Positions 52,074 through 63,387 of a stretch of 64,000 nt of DNA are shown here, piece after piece. Every line of letters starts with the position of its first letter. Positions within the stretch are counted from its first letter, which is position 1. Source of the DNA: Girardinichthys multiradiatus (taxonomy: Eukaryota > Chordata > Actinopteri > Cyprinodontiformes > Goodeidae); contig NC_061806.1 of assembly GCF_021462225.1 (NCBI RefSeq), positions 31,617,644 through 31,681,643 of the forward strand, in the 5' to 3' direction. Position numbers and translations under genes: made by a program. The notes beneath the pieces are model-generated. The model saw nothing but the letters and a program-made list of their open reading frames with translations. It ran no database searches and was not told the origin of the DNA.

Positions 52074-52536
52074 GTAAGGAATAGGTCTGCCATTTCACAG
52101 CTCTGCACACTGACACATTCATACATATGGGCTGGAGATCCCTGTAAGCTAAATTAAAATTTTTACAAGGGCCAAATCTGACTTCAATAAATCAAACAAA
52201 CACATAAGAATGCATTTTTATTGATCCCTTGGGCCTCTAGCTAAATTAATAATGTCATTTTTGGACAGCACTGATGTTGATTTATTTATATGGTTCCATG
52301 TGATGCGGCTCTTACAGCAAAGATAAAAATGTTTCTCAGTTATAATTTGTAATGAGGTCTGTGAGAGACCCAAGCTCCCAGCAGGTTACAACAGCCACTG
52401 CTGCAGTAATTATTACAACTGATGTAAAGCTTTACACCCCTTCCCAAAACCATATGTCATTCTGCAGCGCTGGTATTTAAATGGATGTAAATATTTAAAC
52501 AGAGAACTGCACTAAAGCAACAGTGACAGAAGGCAG

Positions 52537-52539
<3 letters not shown>

Positions 52540-52573
<34 letters not shown>
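52540..52573. repeat. (TA)n microsatellite
   Basis: About 17 TA units directly before the TA target site of the Tc1 element at 52584. Confidence 0.9.
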
Positions 52574-52576
<3 letters not shown>

Positions 52577-52911
52577 TTATCTACAGGTCCTTCTCAAAAT
52601 ATTAGCATATTGTGTTAAAGTTCATTATTTTCCATAATGTCATGATGAAAATTTAACATTCATATATTTTGGATTCATTGCACACTAACTGAAATATTTC
52701 AGGTCTTTTATTGTCTTAATACGGATGATTTTGGCATACAGCTCATGAAAACCCAAAATTCCTATCTCACAAAATTAGCATATCATTAAAAGGGTCTCTA
52801 AACGAGCTATGAACCTAATCATCTGAATCAACGAGTTAACTCTAAACACCTGCAAAAGATTCCTGAGGCCTTTAAAACTCCCAGCCTGGTTCATCACTCA
52901 AAACCCCAATC

Positions 52912-53916
52912 ATGGGTAAGACTGCCGACCTGACTGCTGTCCAGAAGGCCACTATTGACACCCTCAAGCAAGAGGGTAAGACACAGAAATAAATTTCTGA
53001 ACGAATAGGCTGTTCCCAGAGTGCTGTATCAAGGCACCTCAGTGGGAAGTCTGTGGGAAGGAAAAAGTGTGGCAGAAAACGCTGCACAACGAGAAGAGGT
53101 GCCCGGACCCTGAGGAAGATTGTGGAGAAGGGCCGATTCCAGACCTTGGGGGACCTGCGGAAGCAGTGGACGGAGTCTGGAGTAGAAACATCCAGAGCCA
53201 CCGTGCACAGGCGTGTGCAGGAAATGGGCTACAGGTGCCGCATTCCCCAGGTCAAGCCACTTTTGAACCAGAAACAGCGGCAGAAGCGCCTGACCTGGGC
53301 TACAGAGAAGCAGCACTGGACTGTTGCTCAGTGGTCCAAAGTACTTTTTTCGGATAAAAGCAAATTCTGCATGTCATTCGGAAATCAAGGTGCCAGAGTC
53401 TGGAGAAAGACTGGGGAGAAGGAAATGCCAAAATGCCAGAAGTCCAGTGTCAAGTACCCACAGTCAGTGATGGTCTGAGGTGCCGTGTCAGCTGCTGGTG
53501 TTGGTCCACTGTGTTTTATCAAGGGCAGGGTCAATGCAGCTAGCTATCAGGATATTTTGGAGCACTTCATGCTTCCATCTGCTGAAAAGCTTTATGGAGA
53601 TGAAGATTTCATTTTTCAGCACAACCTGGCACCTGCTCACAGTGCCAAAACCACTGGTAAATGGTTTACTGACCATGGTATCACTGTGCTCAATTGGCCT
53701 GCCAACTCTCCTGACCTGAACCCCATAGAGAATCTGTGGGATATTGTGAAGAGAACGTTTAGAGACTCAAGACCCAACACTCTGGATGAGCTAAAGGCCG
53801 CTATCGAAGCATCCTGGACCTCCATAAGACCTCAGCAGTGCCACAGGCTGATTGCATCCATGCCACGCCGCATTGAAGCAGTCATTTCTGCAAAAGGATT
53901 CCCGACCAAGTATTGA
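52912..53916 (+). pseudogene. Tc1-like transposase, full length with two stop codons
   Basis: A single frame runs from ATG 52912 to the TGA at 53914-53916, 334 codons, the normal length for the family. It is broken by TAA at 52990-52992 and by TGA at 53476-53478, where VMVWGA would be expected. It starts MGKTADLTAVQKATIDTLKQ, has a helix-turn-helix region, VLFSDKSKF (first Asp) and LNPIENLWDIVKRT (Glu), and ends ISAKGFPTKY. The second catalytic position reads FQHNLAPAHSAK, where relatives have Asp in place of Asn. It is therefore inactive on two counts. Confidence 0.92.
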
Positions 53917-54171
53917 GTGCATAACTGTACATGATTATTTGAAGGTTGACGTTTTTTGTATTAAAAACACTTTTCTTTTATTGGTCGGATGAAATATGCT
54001 AATTTTGTGAGATAGGAATTTTGGGTTTTCATGAGCTGTATGCCAAAATCATCCGTATTAAGACAATAAAAGACCTGAAATATTTCAGTTAGTGTGCAAT
54101 GAATCTAAAATATATGAATGTTAAATTTTCATCATTACATTATGGAAAATAATGAACTTTATCACAATATG

Positions 54172-54176
54172 CTAAT
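54172..54176 (+). promoter_or_regulatory. candidate branch point (CTAAT) inside the Tc1 right end
   Basis: CTAAT fits the vertebrate branch-point pattern, with the branch A at 54175, 41 nt before the acceptor AG at 54215-54216. Since only 23 bp separate the transposon from the exon, the branch point for this acceptor very probably lies in transposon sequence. This is inferred from spacing only. Confidence 0.4.
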
Positions 54177-54216
54177 ATTTTGAGAAGGACCTGTATGTGT
54201 GTTTGATCCCATACAG

Positions 54217-54334
54217 GTGATGACCATTGGCTCTGGAAAAGTCTTTGCCACCACAGGCTACGGCATCGCACTGCACAAGAATTCTCGCTGGAAACGGCCA
54301 TTGGACCTGGCTCTGCTGCAACTGGTTGGAGATG
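54217..54334 (+). CDS. grin2d: grin2d exon: S2, last one in the window
   Basis: 118 nt, acceptor CCCATACAG|GTGA, donor GATG|GTGAGA; 39 codons plus one base. It encodes [34 protein letters not shown] and [13 protein letters not shown] and the [17 protein letters not shown] stretch favour GluN2D over 2C. The rest of S2, M4 and the tail must come from exons downstream of this window. Confidence 0.97.
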
Positions 54335-56885
54335 GTGAGAAAAAATGACATCTAACATTAAATGCAGTTAAAGAAAAATAAAATGAAGAGGCAAGAACTA
54401 AGAGTTTATACTCACCTAAATCTTTGAACCAGGTAGCCTAAAATGAAGAATATCTCAATAAATAAAAACAAAGCACCTCTGAGGTGCTCCAACTCAGAGG
54501 TGCTAAAGAGGACAAGACAATTCCTGAATCATCATAAAATTTGATCCAGATAAGAAAAAGTGTAATTATTAGTGTTTTGCAGCAGACAAATTTTAAATAA
54601 ATACAATATAGGTTTCACAATCTGATTTCATGATTGACATTTCAGAGCTACTTACAAAATACTTTATACAAAATCTTGGGTATGAGATGTACCCTAGAGA
54701 TAAGCGAACTAAATAAGTAATACCTCCTTCCCACTATTGCTAATCTGCCTTTTAGTTTCACGACATTGGAAAACATGATGTCATAACAAAGAAATAGTTC
54801 CTTCGTCGCATTTCTACGTATTTATCGCTGTAGCCTACAGAACTTGATCATCACATTATCCTGCCTCCCACAGACAGACACAGACACAATAAGCGCTGCA
54901 GTTTTCATAATATGGCTAACAATTATTGGCCCACTTGGGCCCACTTATGAAATACTGAAGTTTAATTCCTGTACAGTTAGTTGATCCGTTAACGTAAAAA
55001 TAACCTCACAGAAAAGTAATATACCCATTAATAATGGTAGAAGAATGTAAAATCCACCCGACTGTCCTAAGTATACATGTGGCATGCTGACCTAGAGCAC
55101 ATCAAAAGCAGAGTGTATATTTCAAAGACAGCACAGGACATTATGTTTCACAAAATCACATTTATCTTTGTATTCTCATGTTTAGACCCACGTTACATTC
55201 ATTTTTTTAAATGCCAGCATACATGACTGGCATAGGGAACAGTGTGACAGTAGCTCAACTTCATCTAGATGAAGTTTTGCGAGACGTTATTTAAATTCGG
55301 TTATCAAATACAGATGTCCCTTAAAACCTCTGATTCCATTGCTGCAAACATTAACTCTGGCACCAGCAAACTAGTACCCTCTCTTAGCCGTTTCAGAGGA
55401 AAGAACAATTTTTATTAAATATATATATACTTCTTCTGCAGAACCAATAAACCACTGACTCAAGCACAGACAATGGTCTAACAGTAGAACTACTTTGATG
55501 GAAAACTAGTAAATCAGACACAATGCTGCTAGCAACAGACTGATTAATGATTGTCATTAGGAATTGATCCTGTGACCCTTCTGGCCTCCTGAAAAACACT
55601 TTTGGGGTAACAATTTCATACTCTCTATGGTGTGAGAATGGGCAGTTATTAAATAAAAAGGAAAATAATAGAATCTAGATAGATGCGTGTGCAATCCTTC
55701 AGAGCAAAGGTTTGATGATGAAATTGAACAATACATGTTCTTGTCTAAGAGAAACTAATTAATAAAAAGTGAAAAAATACCAACAAAAAATAGCATTTCA
55801 TCAGTGCTCTCCCAAGGACTCACTGATATTGAGGGTGGAATTTCAAAATTATGCCAAATAAAACCTTCAATTTAATTATTGATGAAGTAGCTTTTTTGTG
55901 ATAGTTTTTTTGGCGAAACAGTTTCACAACTGCATTTCACTTTAATGAAACTGATGCTAAACTTTTTCACTTCCAAGTTAGTCTGGAGTTGAGGATCAGG
56001 AAAAGAATAAAGAAGATAATTAGTGAAACTAACATAAAGGAGGAGAATTTATTAGAGCTTAAAATTCACAAAAAAGCAATAAGTGAGCAGTGAAAAGAAA
56101 GAGAGCAAAGCTTGTAAGAACTGACAGATGTTCACATCAGTGTATAGGGTCAAGCTTTCTTTCCAAAGCAGTCACACACAATTAAGATTTTAGGTTTTTG
56201 TCTCACCTGTATGACCCATTATATTTGATTTCCTATTTCCTGACATCCTATCATTTCTTCTTCATACATGCAAATACTATTTGCTGACAAGATCCTCATA
56301 ACCTACTGAACCTCAATTTAACACATTTCATTTTGAAATTTGTTATCATTTGTTATCATATGTTATCTTGTCTCATTTAAAGACTGTTGAAAAAAACTGA
56401 TAAATTAAAAAACAAACATCTAGATCAGACAAATAGAATGGTCTTGTAAAGAAAATAAAAGCCATATTAAACTTCACAATATCATTCACAGGCAGATTGG
56501 CAAATTAAACTTTACATGTATTTGGTTAATTGAAATCCTCACTTAAGTAATAGATTAGGTTTTATTAAAAAGTTGTATTTAATGTAAACATTAAAAATGT
56601 ACATTTGTATTTGTAGCAAGCTGTTAGAACTAAGTGCTGCTTTTGGAAGAGAAAATAAAGCTGAAAATCATTCATACCTTTGCCAGATTTAGTTTTAAAA
56701 TAATTTTCACTCAACCATGTAGTTTGTTTCTGATATGAAAAAATAAATAATAAAAAAAACGATGTAAAGGACTATCAAACAAAAAGGCTTCTGTTTACAT
56801 TTTGTCAAAAAATGGCATGTCAAAAATTATTTATATTCTCAGTACTTGTTGACATGCTTCTTAGTTAAATACATAGGTACTATTA
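54335..56885. other. grin2d intron sequence, nothing recognised
   Basis: Donor GTGAGA, then AT-rich sequence without an identifiable exon or repeat. Frames here are short and unsupported. Confidence 0.55.
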
Positions 56886-57011
56886 TGGGCGACAGTGGCT
56901 AAGATGGTTGCCAGTTTGAAGCCCCCACTCCATCCATCTCAGTTGTTGGGCAAGGCACTTCACCCGCCTTGTCTACTGATGGTATCAATTAATTATCGAT
57001 TAATAATCGGA
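56886..57011 (+). mobile_element. possible tRNA-like SINE fragment
   Basis: GGGCGACAGTGGCTAAGATGG, then a B-box-like AGTTTGAAGCCC and GGGCAAGGCACTTCACCC, follow the head of a common fish SINE. The tail is not clear and it runs into the LINE beside it. Confidence 0.45.
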
Positions 57012-58872
57012 TAGCCCCTCCTTGAACCGCCACCTTAACGTGGTGGAGGGGTTTGAGTGCTTGAATGATCCTAGAGGCTATGTTGTCTGGGGCTTAAATG
57101 CCTCTGGTTGGGTCTCCCATGGCAAACAGGCTCTAGGTGACAGGTCAAAGAGGGGTTCAAGACACCCTCATGAGGACTGAACAAACGAGACACGTGACAT
57201 TGCCCGGTACGGCGGAGCCGGGGTCCCACCCTGGAGCAAGGCCTGAGGTTGGTACCCATTAGAAAGCGCCTGGTGGCGGGGTTGCTCCTCGCGGGACCCG
57301 GCCGGGCCAAGCCCGAACGAGAGACGTGAGGCCATCTTCCAGTGGGCCCACCACCTGCAGGGGGGTACCGTGAGGGACCGGTGCAAAGAGGATTGGGCGG
57401 CAGATGAAGGTGGAGACCTCGGCGGCCCAATCCCCATATGCTTAGGCTGTCTCTAGGGACGTGGAATGTTTACCCCAGTGGATGAGGGGGTCGCATCCTT
57501 GCGCCTTCGGGTTGGGGACAGGTCTCTGACTGTGGTTTCGGCCAACGGGCCGGGCGGTAGTGCGGAGTACCCGGCCTTCTTGGTGTCCCTGTCGGGGGTG
57601 CTGCATAGTGCCCCTCCTGGGGACTACCTGGTTCAACGCCCACGTGGGAAACAACAGTGACACCTGGAGAGGCGTGATTGGGAGGAATGGCCTCCCCGAT
57701 CTGAATCTGAGTGGTATTTTGTCATTGGACTTCTTTACTAGTCACGGATTGTCCACAATGAACACCATGTTCGAGCATAAGGGTGTCCATCAGTGCACTC
57801 GAACCTCAGCTTCAGGAGGAGCAGTGTGGTTTTTGTCCAGGCCATGGATCACTGGACCAGCTCTATACCCTCTGCAGGGTACTCGAGGGTTCATGGGAGT
57901 TTGCCCAACCGGTCCACATGTGTTTTGTGGACCTGGAAAAAGCATTCGACTGTGTCCCTCGTGGTGCCCTGTGGGGGGTGCTCCAGGAGTATGGAATCGG
58001 GGGCCTTTTATTAGGGGCCATCCGGTCACTGTACAAGTGGAGCAGGAGTTTGGTCCACATCGCTGGCACTAAATCTTACCTGTTTCTGGTGCATGTTGGA
58101 CTCCGGCAGGGCAGCCCTTTCTCACCGGTCCTGTTCATAACTTTTATGGACAGGATTTCTAGGCACAGCCAAGGGCCGGAGGGGATCAGGTTTGGGGACC
58201 AGTGGATTTCGTCTCTTCTTTTTGCAGATGATGTGGTCCTGCTGGCTCTCTGTAGCCAAGATCTACAGCATGCGCTGGGACGGTTTGCAGCCGAGTGTGA
58301 AGCGGCTGGGATGAAGATCACCTCCTCCAAGTCCGAGGCCATGGTTCTCGACTGGAAAAGGGTGGCTTGCCTTCTTCAGGATGGAGTGGAGTTCCTGCCT
58401 CAAGTGGAGGAGTTCAAGTATCTCAGGGTCCTGGTCACGAGTGAGAGAAGAATGGAGCGGGAGATCGACAGATGGATCGGTACAGCTGCAGTAATGGGAT
58501 CCGTTGTGGTGAAGAGAGAACTGAGTCGAAAAGTGGTCTACGTTCCTACCCTCACCTATGGCCGTGAACCTTTGGTCATGACCGAAAAAAACGTGATCCC
58601 GGATACAAGCGGCTGAAATGAGCTTCCTCCGTAGGGTTGCCAGGCACTCACTTAGAGATAGGGTGAGGAGCTCGGCCATCCAGGAGGGGCTCGGAGTAGA
58701 GCCGCTGCTCCTCCATATCGAGAGGAGCGAGTTGAGGTGACTCGGGCATCTATATCAGATGCCTCCTGGATGCCTTCCTCGGGAGGTGTTCCAGGCACGT
58801 CCCACCGGAGGGAATGTCTTTCGGCTGGCCTGGGAACGCTTTGGGCTCCCCCTGGAGGAGTGCTTAATAGGA
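57012..58872 (+). mobile_element. GC-rich non-LTR retrotransposon, internally deleted
   Basis: It opens with CTCCTTGAACCGCCACCTTA and ACGTGGTGGAGGGGTTTG, the 5' region of a common fish LINE, continues through a GC-rich leader, and ends in an A/T-rich tail at about 58870. The leader jumps into the reverse transcriptase near 57780, so most of the endonuclease part is deleted. Its GC content stands out against the AT-rich intron. I recognise the element by its text; the clade (I/Nimb or RTE-like) is unsure. Confidence 0.85.
57783..58860 (+). pseudogene. LINE reverse transcriptase remnant
   Basis: A frame open over 57783-58616 encodes [19 protein letters not shown], motif [15 protein letters not shown], motif B VGLRQGSPFSPVLF, catalytic motif C FADDVVLLA, SKSEAMVLDWKRVACLLQ and VKRELSRKVVYVPTLTYG. 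After a frame change near 58600 the C-terminal part continues in another frame (AEMSFLRRVARHSLRD-like, then a region matching LGVEPLLLHIER). Catalytic residues are intact but the endonuclease is gone and the frame is broken, so it is inactive. Confidence 0.85.
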
Positions 58873-61800
58873 GCTTTTTTTTTACAAAATTTGAATCAGG
58901 TGAAGCTAAAACTACTCCACTTGGGAGTTATGGATAGAGCATATTTAGAGACAAAGAAAGTTTCCCATCTTAAATGCAACATGTATACATTTTTTGTACA
59001 ATTTTGGCCTAATTATTGCTCTAAGTAGGTTGTTCTTTCATCCATTGACATGTTTTAGAGTCTGTATACTCCAGTTAACAATATCAGTGCTCACTAAAAG
59101 TAAGAACAACAGAACGTTAATGGAAAATGTGGTTTATTTGATTAATCCTGATGACAGGGACATAAGTGAACAATTGAACATACATTGAGAGAATGATCAT
59201 GTTTATGTGCTTCTAGACATGAACACAAACAAACTGTTTTTAAAGTAACTTCATTGTAAAATTTATTTTTCAACAATGTCTTAAATTCCAAATCTTTTTA
59301 AATATGCTACATTTACTAAATGTACAGAAAAACACAGAACACAAACATTTTCAATAGTATAGAAAAGCATGCAAAAGCAGTATAAAAGGGCAGTTAAGTG
59401 TTAATTATTTAACATCTTAGAAATAGTATTGAAAAAAAGATCCTTATAGACAGTTATCTCAGATATATTGAAAAAGGCAGAAGAAATAGACAAACATATC
59501 AATACGTTTGTGTTCAGAAACTGACAAAATAGTTTTTCAATCAGTAGTGTGAATAAATTCCCAAGACTATTTATAGGACCAGCATGTTTTTGGCTTGTGC
59601 TGTTTTGGTTAATTGTGCTCTCCAGGTTATTCATTTGGAACCTCAAGTCTGAGTTACAGCAATCATGTAATCAACTTCAAATATATATTAATTTATCCAG
59701 TGCTGTAAAATGCACTGTGACCCTAAACAAGTTCTGTAATTGGTCTTTGCAATCCACCTCTTTGTTAGAGAGATGTCATTTCCTTTTTTTCACATGGTCA
59801 GTCATCAAATTGGCTCCCCTGAGGAGTAATTTAGCCTCTTTGCAATTAGTGAACAAGAGATGGTGGCAAATGCCTCAGCTTCAGCAGTGACAGCGGCTCC
59901 CAGGGGCAGAGCGCCCCACAGGCTGATGGCATATCGATATTAAAACTAAAATATGCTTTTTCCTACTTAAAATGAGATGTCTGGCTGTTTTATTCAATCT
60001 ATTTCAATTCAATTCAATTCAATTCAATAAAACAAAATAAAAATAAAAATGTATTAAAATAAATACATAAAATTAATAATAATAATTTAATGAAAATAAA
60101 ATTGGATGTCCTTCTGCATTTTCTTCTAATTCTGAAACAAGATGCAAAGGTAGATCTGCTTCTACAAAAACGTCACCAAGCTAATAGCATTTTTCTACAA
60201 CATTTTAAATTAGGGATTTTGCATCGGAAATCCCATCCATACCTATGTAATTTATCAATGTAATTTTCAGTGAGAGCATTCTCAAAGAACAAAGCTATTT
60301 CCCTTACACATGTTATGTAGAAAAATGTTGAAACCAAACTGTTATTTAGCTGGTTTGTTTTAACCAGAGGGCCAATCTTTACTTAAATGAGCATCATTTG
60401 AAAACCAGACTTTTAAGTCTAAATATTGTTGCATGGGCAGATACATTCTAGAACTTCATTTTCATTCTAAGTTTTGACAGAGTTGAATACCTGTAGAATT
60501 TGTGGTCTGTTCTTCAGAAAATTCTAAAGAAACTTGGAGATGAGGACTAAAGATTTACAGAGGTTGTCGTAAATATAATTTCTTTAAGATGAGGCAGGTC
60601 AGTATCAAGTCCCATTTGGCTCCACCACAATTTAGAGAAATAAACTGCCTTAAAAGAAATGCTTCAAAAACACCCAGATGCTGGGGTGCATATGCTTAAA
60701 ACTGCTGACATTTTGTTTTCAGTTTATATCCCACAGCAGCATACATCCAAAGTTTGCCTCCACCACACTTCTTTCTTTGTGCCTAAAACACAGATTCATG
60801 CTGACTGAGCAAAAGCAATAAAAATCACCCACACACAAAAAGAAAAGATAAAAAGAAAATGTGAATAGAAAACAGCTTTTGGCAATGAAGGTGGGGAAAA
60901 ACTGTCGCAGCACAATACACGCTGGGTAAATTGATTTCTTTGTTGTTGACATCGCTTTTTAAATAGCTCTGATTTTCCGGCGGCCCAGATGTTGATCTTC
61001 ATTTTATAGACTGAGAGAAGAGACATCTTTGTATGGACCTGCAGTGTTTCTGTCATGGTTTGTGTAGTTCCACAGTTGGAGTTTAGTGTTTAAAAACATT
61101 GTGTGCCTTGGTAGCTTCTCTGCTTTTTTAATTTTATTTGAGCTTTGGTCTCAAAAAACGTGTGCTACTTTTGTGTGAAAGTGTGAAAGATAGCTTATAA
61201 ACCTGTCTCTGAATTATTACACAGAGAGAATCTGGCTTTCATTAAACCAAAACATGATATGTGTGTCTGTAAAGACTGCAATGTGGTCATTGTCCTTTTT
61301 GTGGATGGAAGATATTCAACAAAGCATCTTTGAATGATGTGTCCTAACAGACAGCAAAAACATGTGTAGCATAGCGTTTTTAACCAGCTTCCCTGCTTTC
61401 TTGTGCAAGCTTGTGCTTATTTAGCCACAGATAAACATGCACTTGCGCTACCTGTAGTCAAAAACAGCAAATTCTCAATTTTCAATATGCAGATCAGCTT
61501 TATGTCTGCAAGTGTTTGAAATTTTATTCAGAGGGAATAAACAAAATAAAGCTCAGAATGCTACACTGTAATTACACAATCCTGTGTGTTGTCTTTTTTC
61601 TCCAAAGCTCTGTCCTCAAACACTGTTTCTTCTAGTGGTCTGCTGTGTTCACATCCAAAAGTAGTATTTTTTTTCTCTTCATTTTATAAATACAAGTAGG
61701 GATGTAAATTGGACATTTTATGTATCCATTTTTCCAAATTTAGTTTATAATGTATCTTCTTTCCTTGTTTTTTATTGTTCTTTTTCATTAAATCTTCATT

Positions 61801-62599
61801 AAATGTTTGTTTCTTTTACTGCACAAACCTTTAAACTGATTATTTTTATTCACATACATACAGCATTGCTTAATCCATACAATTTCTTTTAATTTGTTGC
61901 TAATTATGTTGTCATTTTGACCCTGAAAGACTTGCATGACAGCAATTTAAAGCTCAGTATTTTGCCCAATGACACCAGTAACAAGCAGAGAGGGAAGCCA
62001 GGGATTTTCTAACTGTCAAACGGCCACTCTGTGTCTCATGCTTCAGCTGCCCTCAGGCATTTGGGATTTTATTTTACAATTTTTCTGTCATTCCCTCTAC
62101 ATTTCATGTTTGCTTGGAGAGAAGGTACAATAAAAGAAATGTAATGAAAGTGAAAAATTGAGAGATGTTTTGGCACTTGCAATTGAAAACTTGACTGTCA
62201 CTAACTTCCCACAATCCTTAAGAAATAACCTAAAATAAAAACTAACATTTAAAAATACAGCTCCCGCTGCTAATATTGCTACACCTGATACAGATGGGTA
62301 AAAAGCCTTAAAAATAACTTCATAATTTATTGCAACAGTTCTACACCCCTCTTTGGCAAATAGGGCAGCAGATAGTTTTTTTTTTTCCCGCACCCACCTA
62401 TTTGACGAGTTTGGAGAGGGCTCTTAAACCTTTCGGTTTCGCACACTATCTCTGGATAACCCTTACTCCTCTCTTATGCTCTCTTCACCTCACAGTTTTC
62501 CAAAAGCATTGACTGTGACAGCTTTGAAAGAAGATTATGTTTGGGTTTTTTTTCGCCTTCCTTTTCTGTGTTGATTTAGACAGATGCTTGGATGATTGT
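58873..62599. other. grin2d intron sequence, mostly unassigned
   Basis: 3.7 kb, AT-rich. A five-unit TTCAA-type run at 60004-60028 resembles an antisense L2 tail without a body. No sequence for the expected next grin2d exon (a segment containing WLSGICHN and an M4 helix) was found here by eye. The minus-strand frames at about 60.7-61.1 and 62.1-62.4 kb have no recognisable similarity. Confidence 0.5.
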
Positions 62600-62834
62600 C
62601 AAATTCAAACTGAATGGTGGTCCATTTTAACTCTCATGACAAAGCCACCATAATATTTTTTTAAATTGTTTATGATGTCATGCACCATCATAAGGTTTGC
62701 ATGATATTTAGAAGAGAAACAGGCCCACAGCATCACAGATTCTGCACCATCCATAACTGTGGTGTCTCTGTATACAGTAACCCTTTGTTTCACACAACAC
62801 CCAGCTTAACTGTTTTTTGCTGAAAAGCTCCATC
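62600..62834 (-). mobile_element. old Tc1-like transposon relic, left part
   Basis: The minus strand reads DGAESVMLWACFSSKY, close to the GGGSVMVWGCFS block of Tc1-like transposases. No ends are preserved. The relic resumes to the right of the LTR insertion. Confidence 0.5.
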
Positions 62835-63382
62835 TGTCAAGGTTTGTGGTTGGTTGGGACCCAGGATGCAGACAGGTGCTTGGAAGCCACATAGTCTTGG
62901 AAGTTTTCTTATTTCAATCACAAATAATAATATGGCTTACACGAGGATATGGACCTGGACACACAGGAAGATACCAGGAGGAACCAATGGGGAACAAGTG
63001 AAACTGGTAAGCTTTTATACAGAGGGAAGTGAGTATGAGACAGTGGGAAGGAGAGGCAGGTAATCAGGGCGAGTGCTGACAGGTGAGTACTGACACTAAA
63101 ACTAAATAAAACCAAAGAGGGGAAATAACCATAAGGAACAAACAAAAGAGAACTAAACTGAATAACAGACTTGGAGAAGAAAATAGATCTAACACGAGCA
63201 CAAGGTTCTAAACAAATATTAACTAGACAAAAGTAAACTACTAATCAAAGGAACAGGGAAAACCTCTAACGGCAAAGAAAACAAAAACAGTGACCAAAAT
63301 GGCAGAGCCTGACCCTTGGTCAGGAAGTCGGCCGCGCAGAGCAGAGGACCCTCGATCAAGACCAAAATGGTAGATCCTGACA
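62835..63382 (-). mobile_element. solo LTR, 548 bp, with perfect 5-bp target duplication
   Basis: The element starts TGTCAAGG and ends CCTGACA and is flanked by CCATC at 62830-62834 and 63383-63387. It has the same terminal style as the LTRs at 16800, 28660 and 35706 and is in reverse orientation. The AATAAA-like signal is not clear in this copy. It is inserted in the Tc1 relic, so it is younger than that relic. Confidence 0.75.
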
Positions 63383-63387
63383 CCATC

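Larger units (their letters stand above)
52584..54193 (+). mobile_element. Tc1-like DNA transposon filling a grin2d intron (third family)
   Basis: 1610 bp between TA at 52582-52583 and TA at 54194-54195. The ends start CAGGTCCTTCTCAAAATATT and mirror exactly in register for 200 bp (52584-52783 and 53994-54193) with few mismatches. One transposase in sense orientation lies inside. The element makes up three quarters of the 2143-bp intron, and its right end is 23 bp from the next exon. Confidence 0.95.

Noticed and set aside
57071..57437. Proline-rich minus-strand frames in the GC-rich LINE leader
   Set aside because: They are compositional frames opposite the 5' part of a LINE; no splice or start context.
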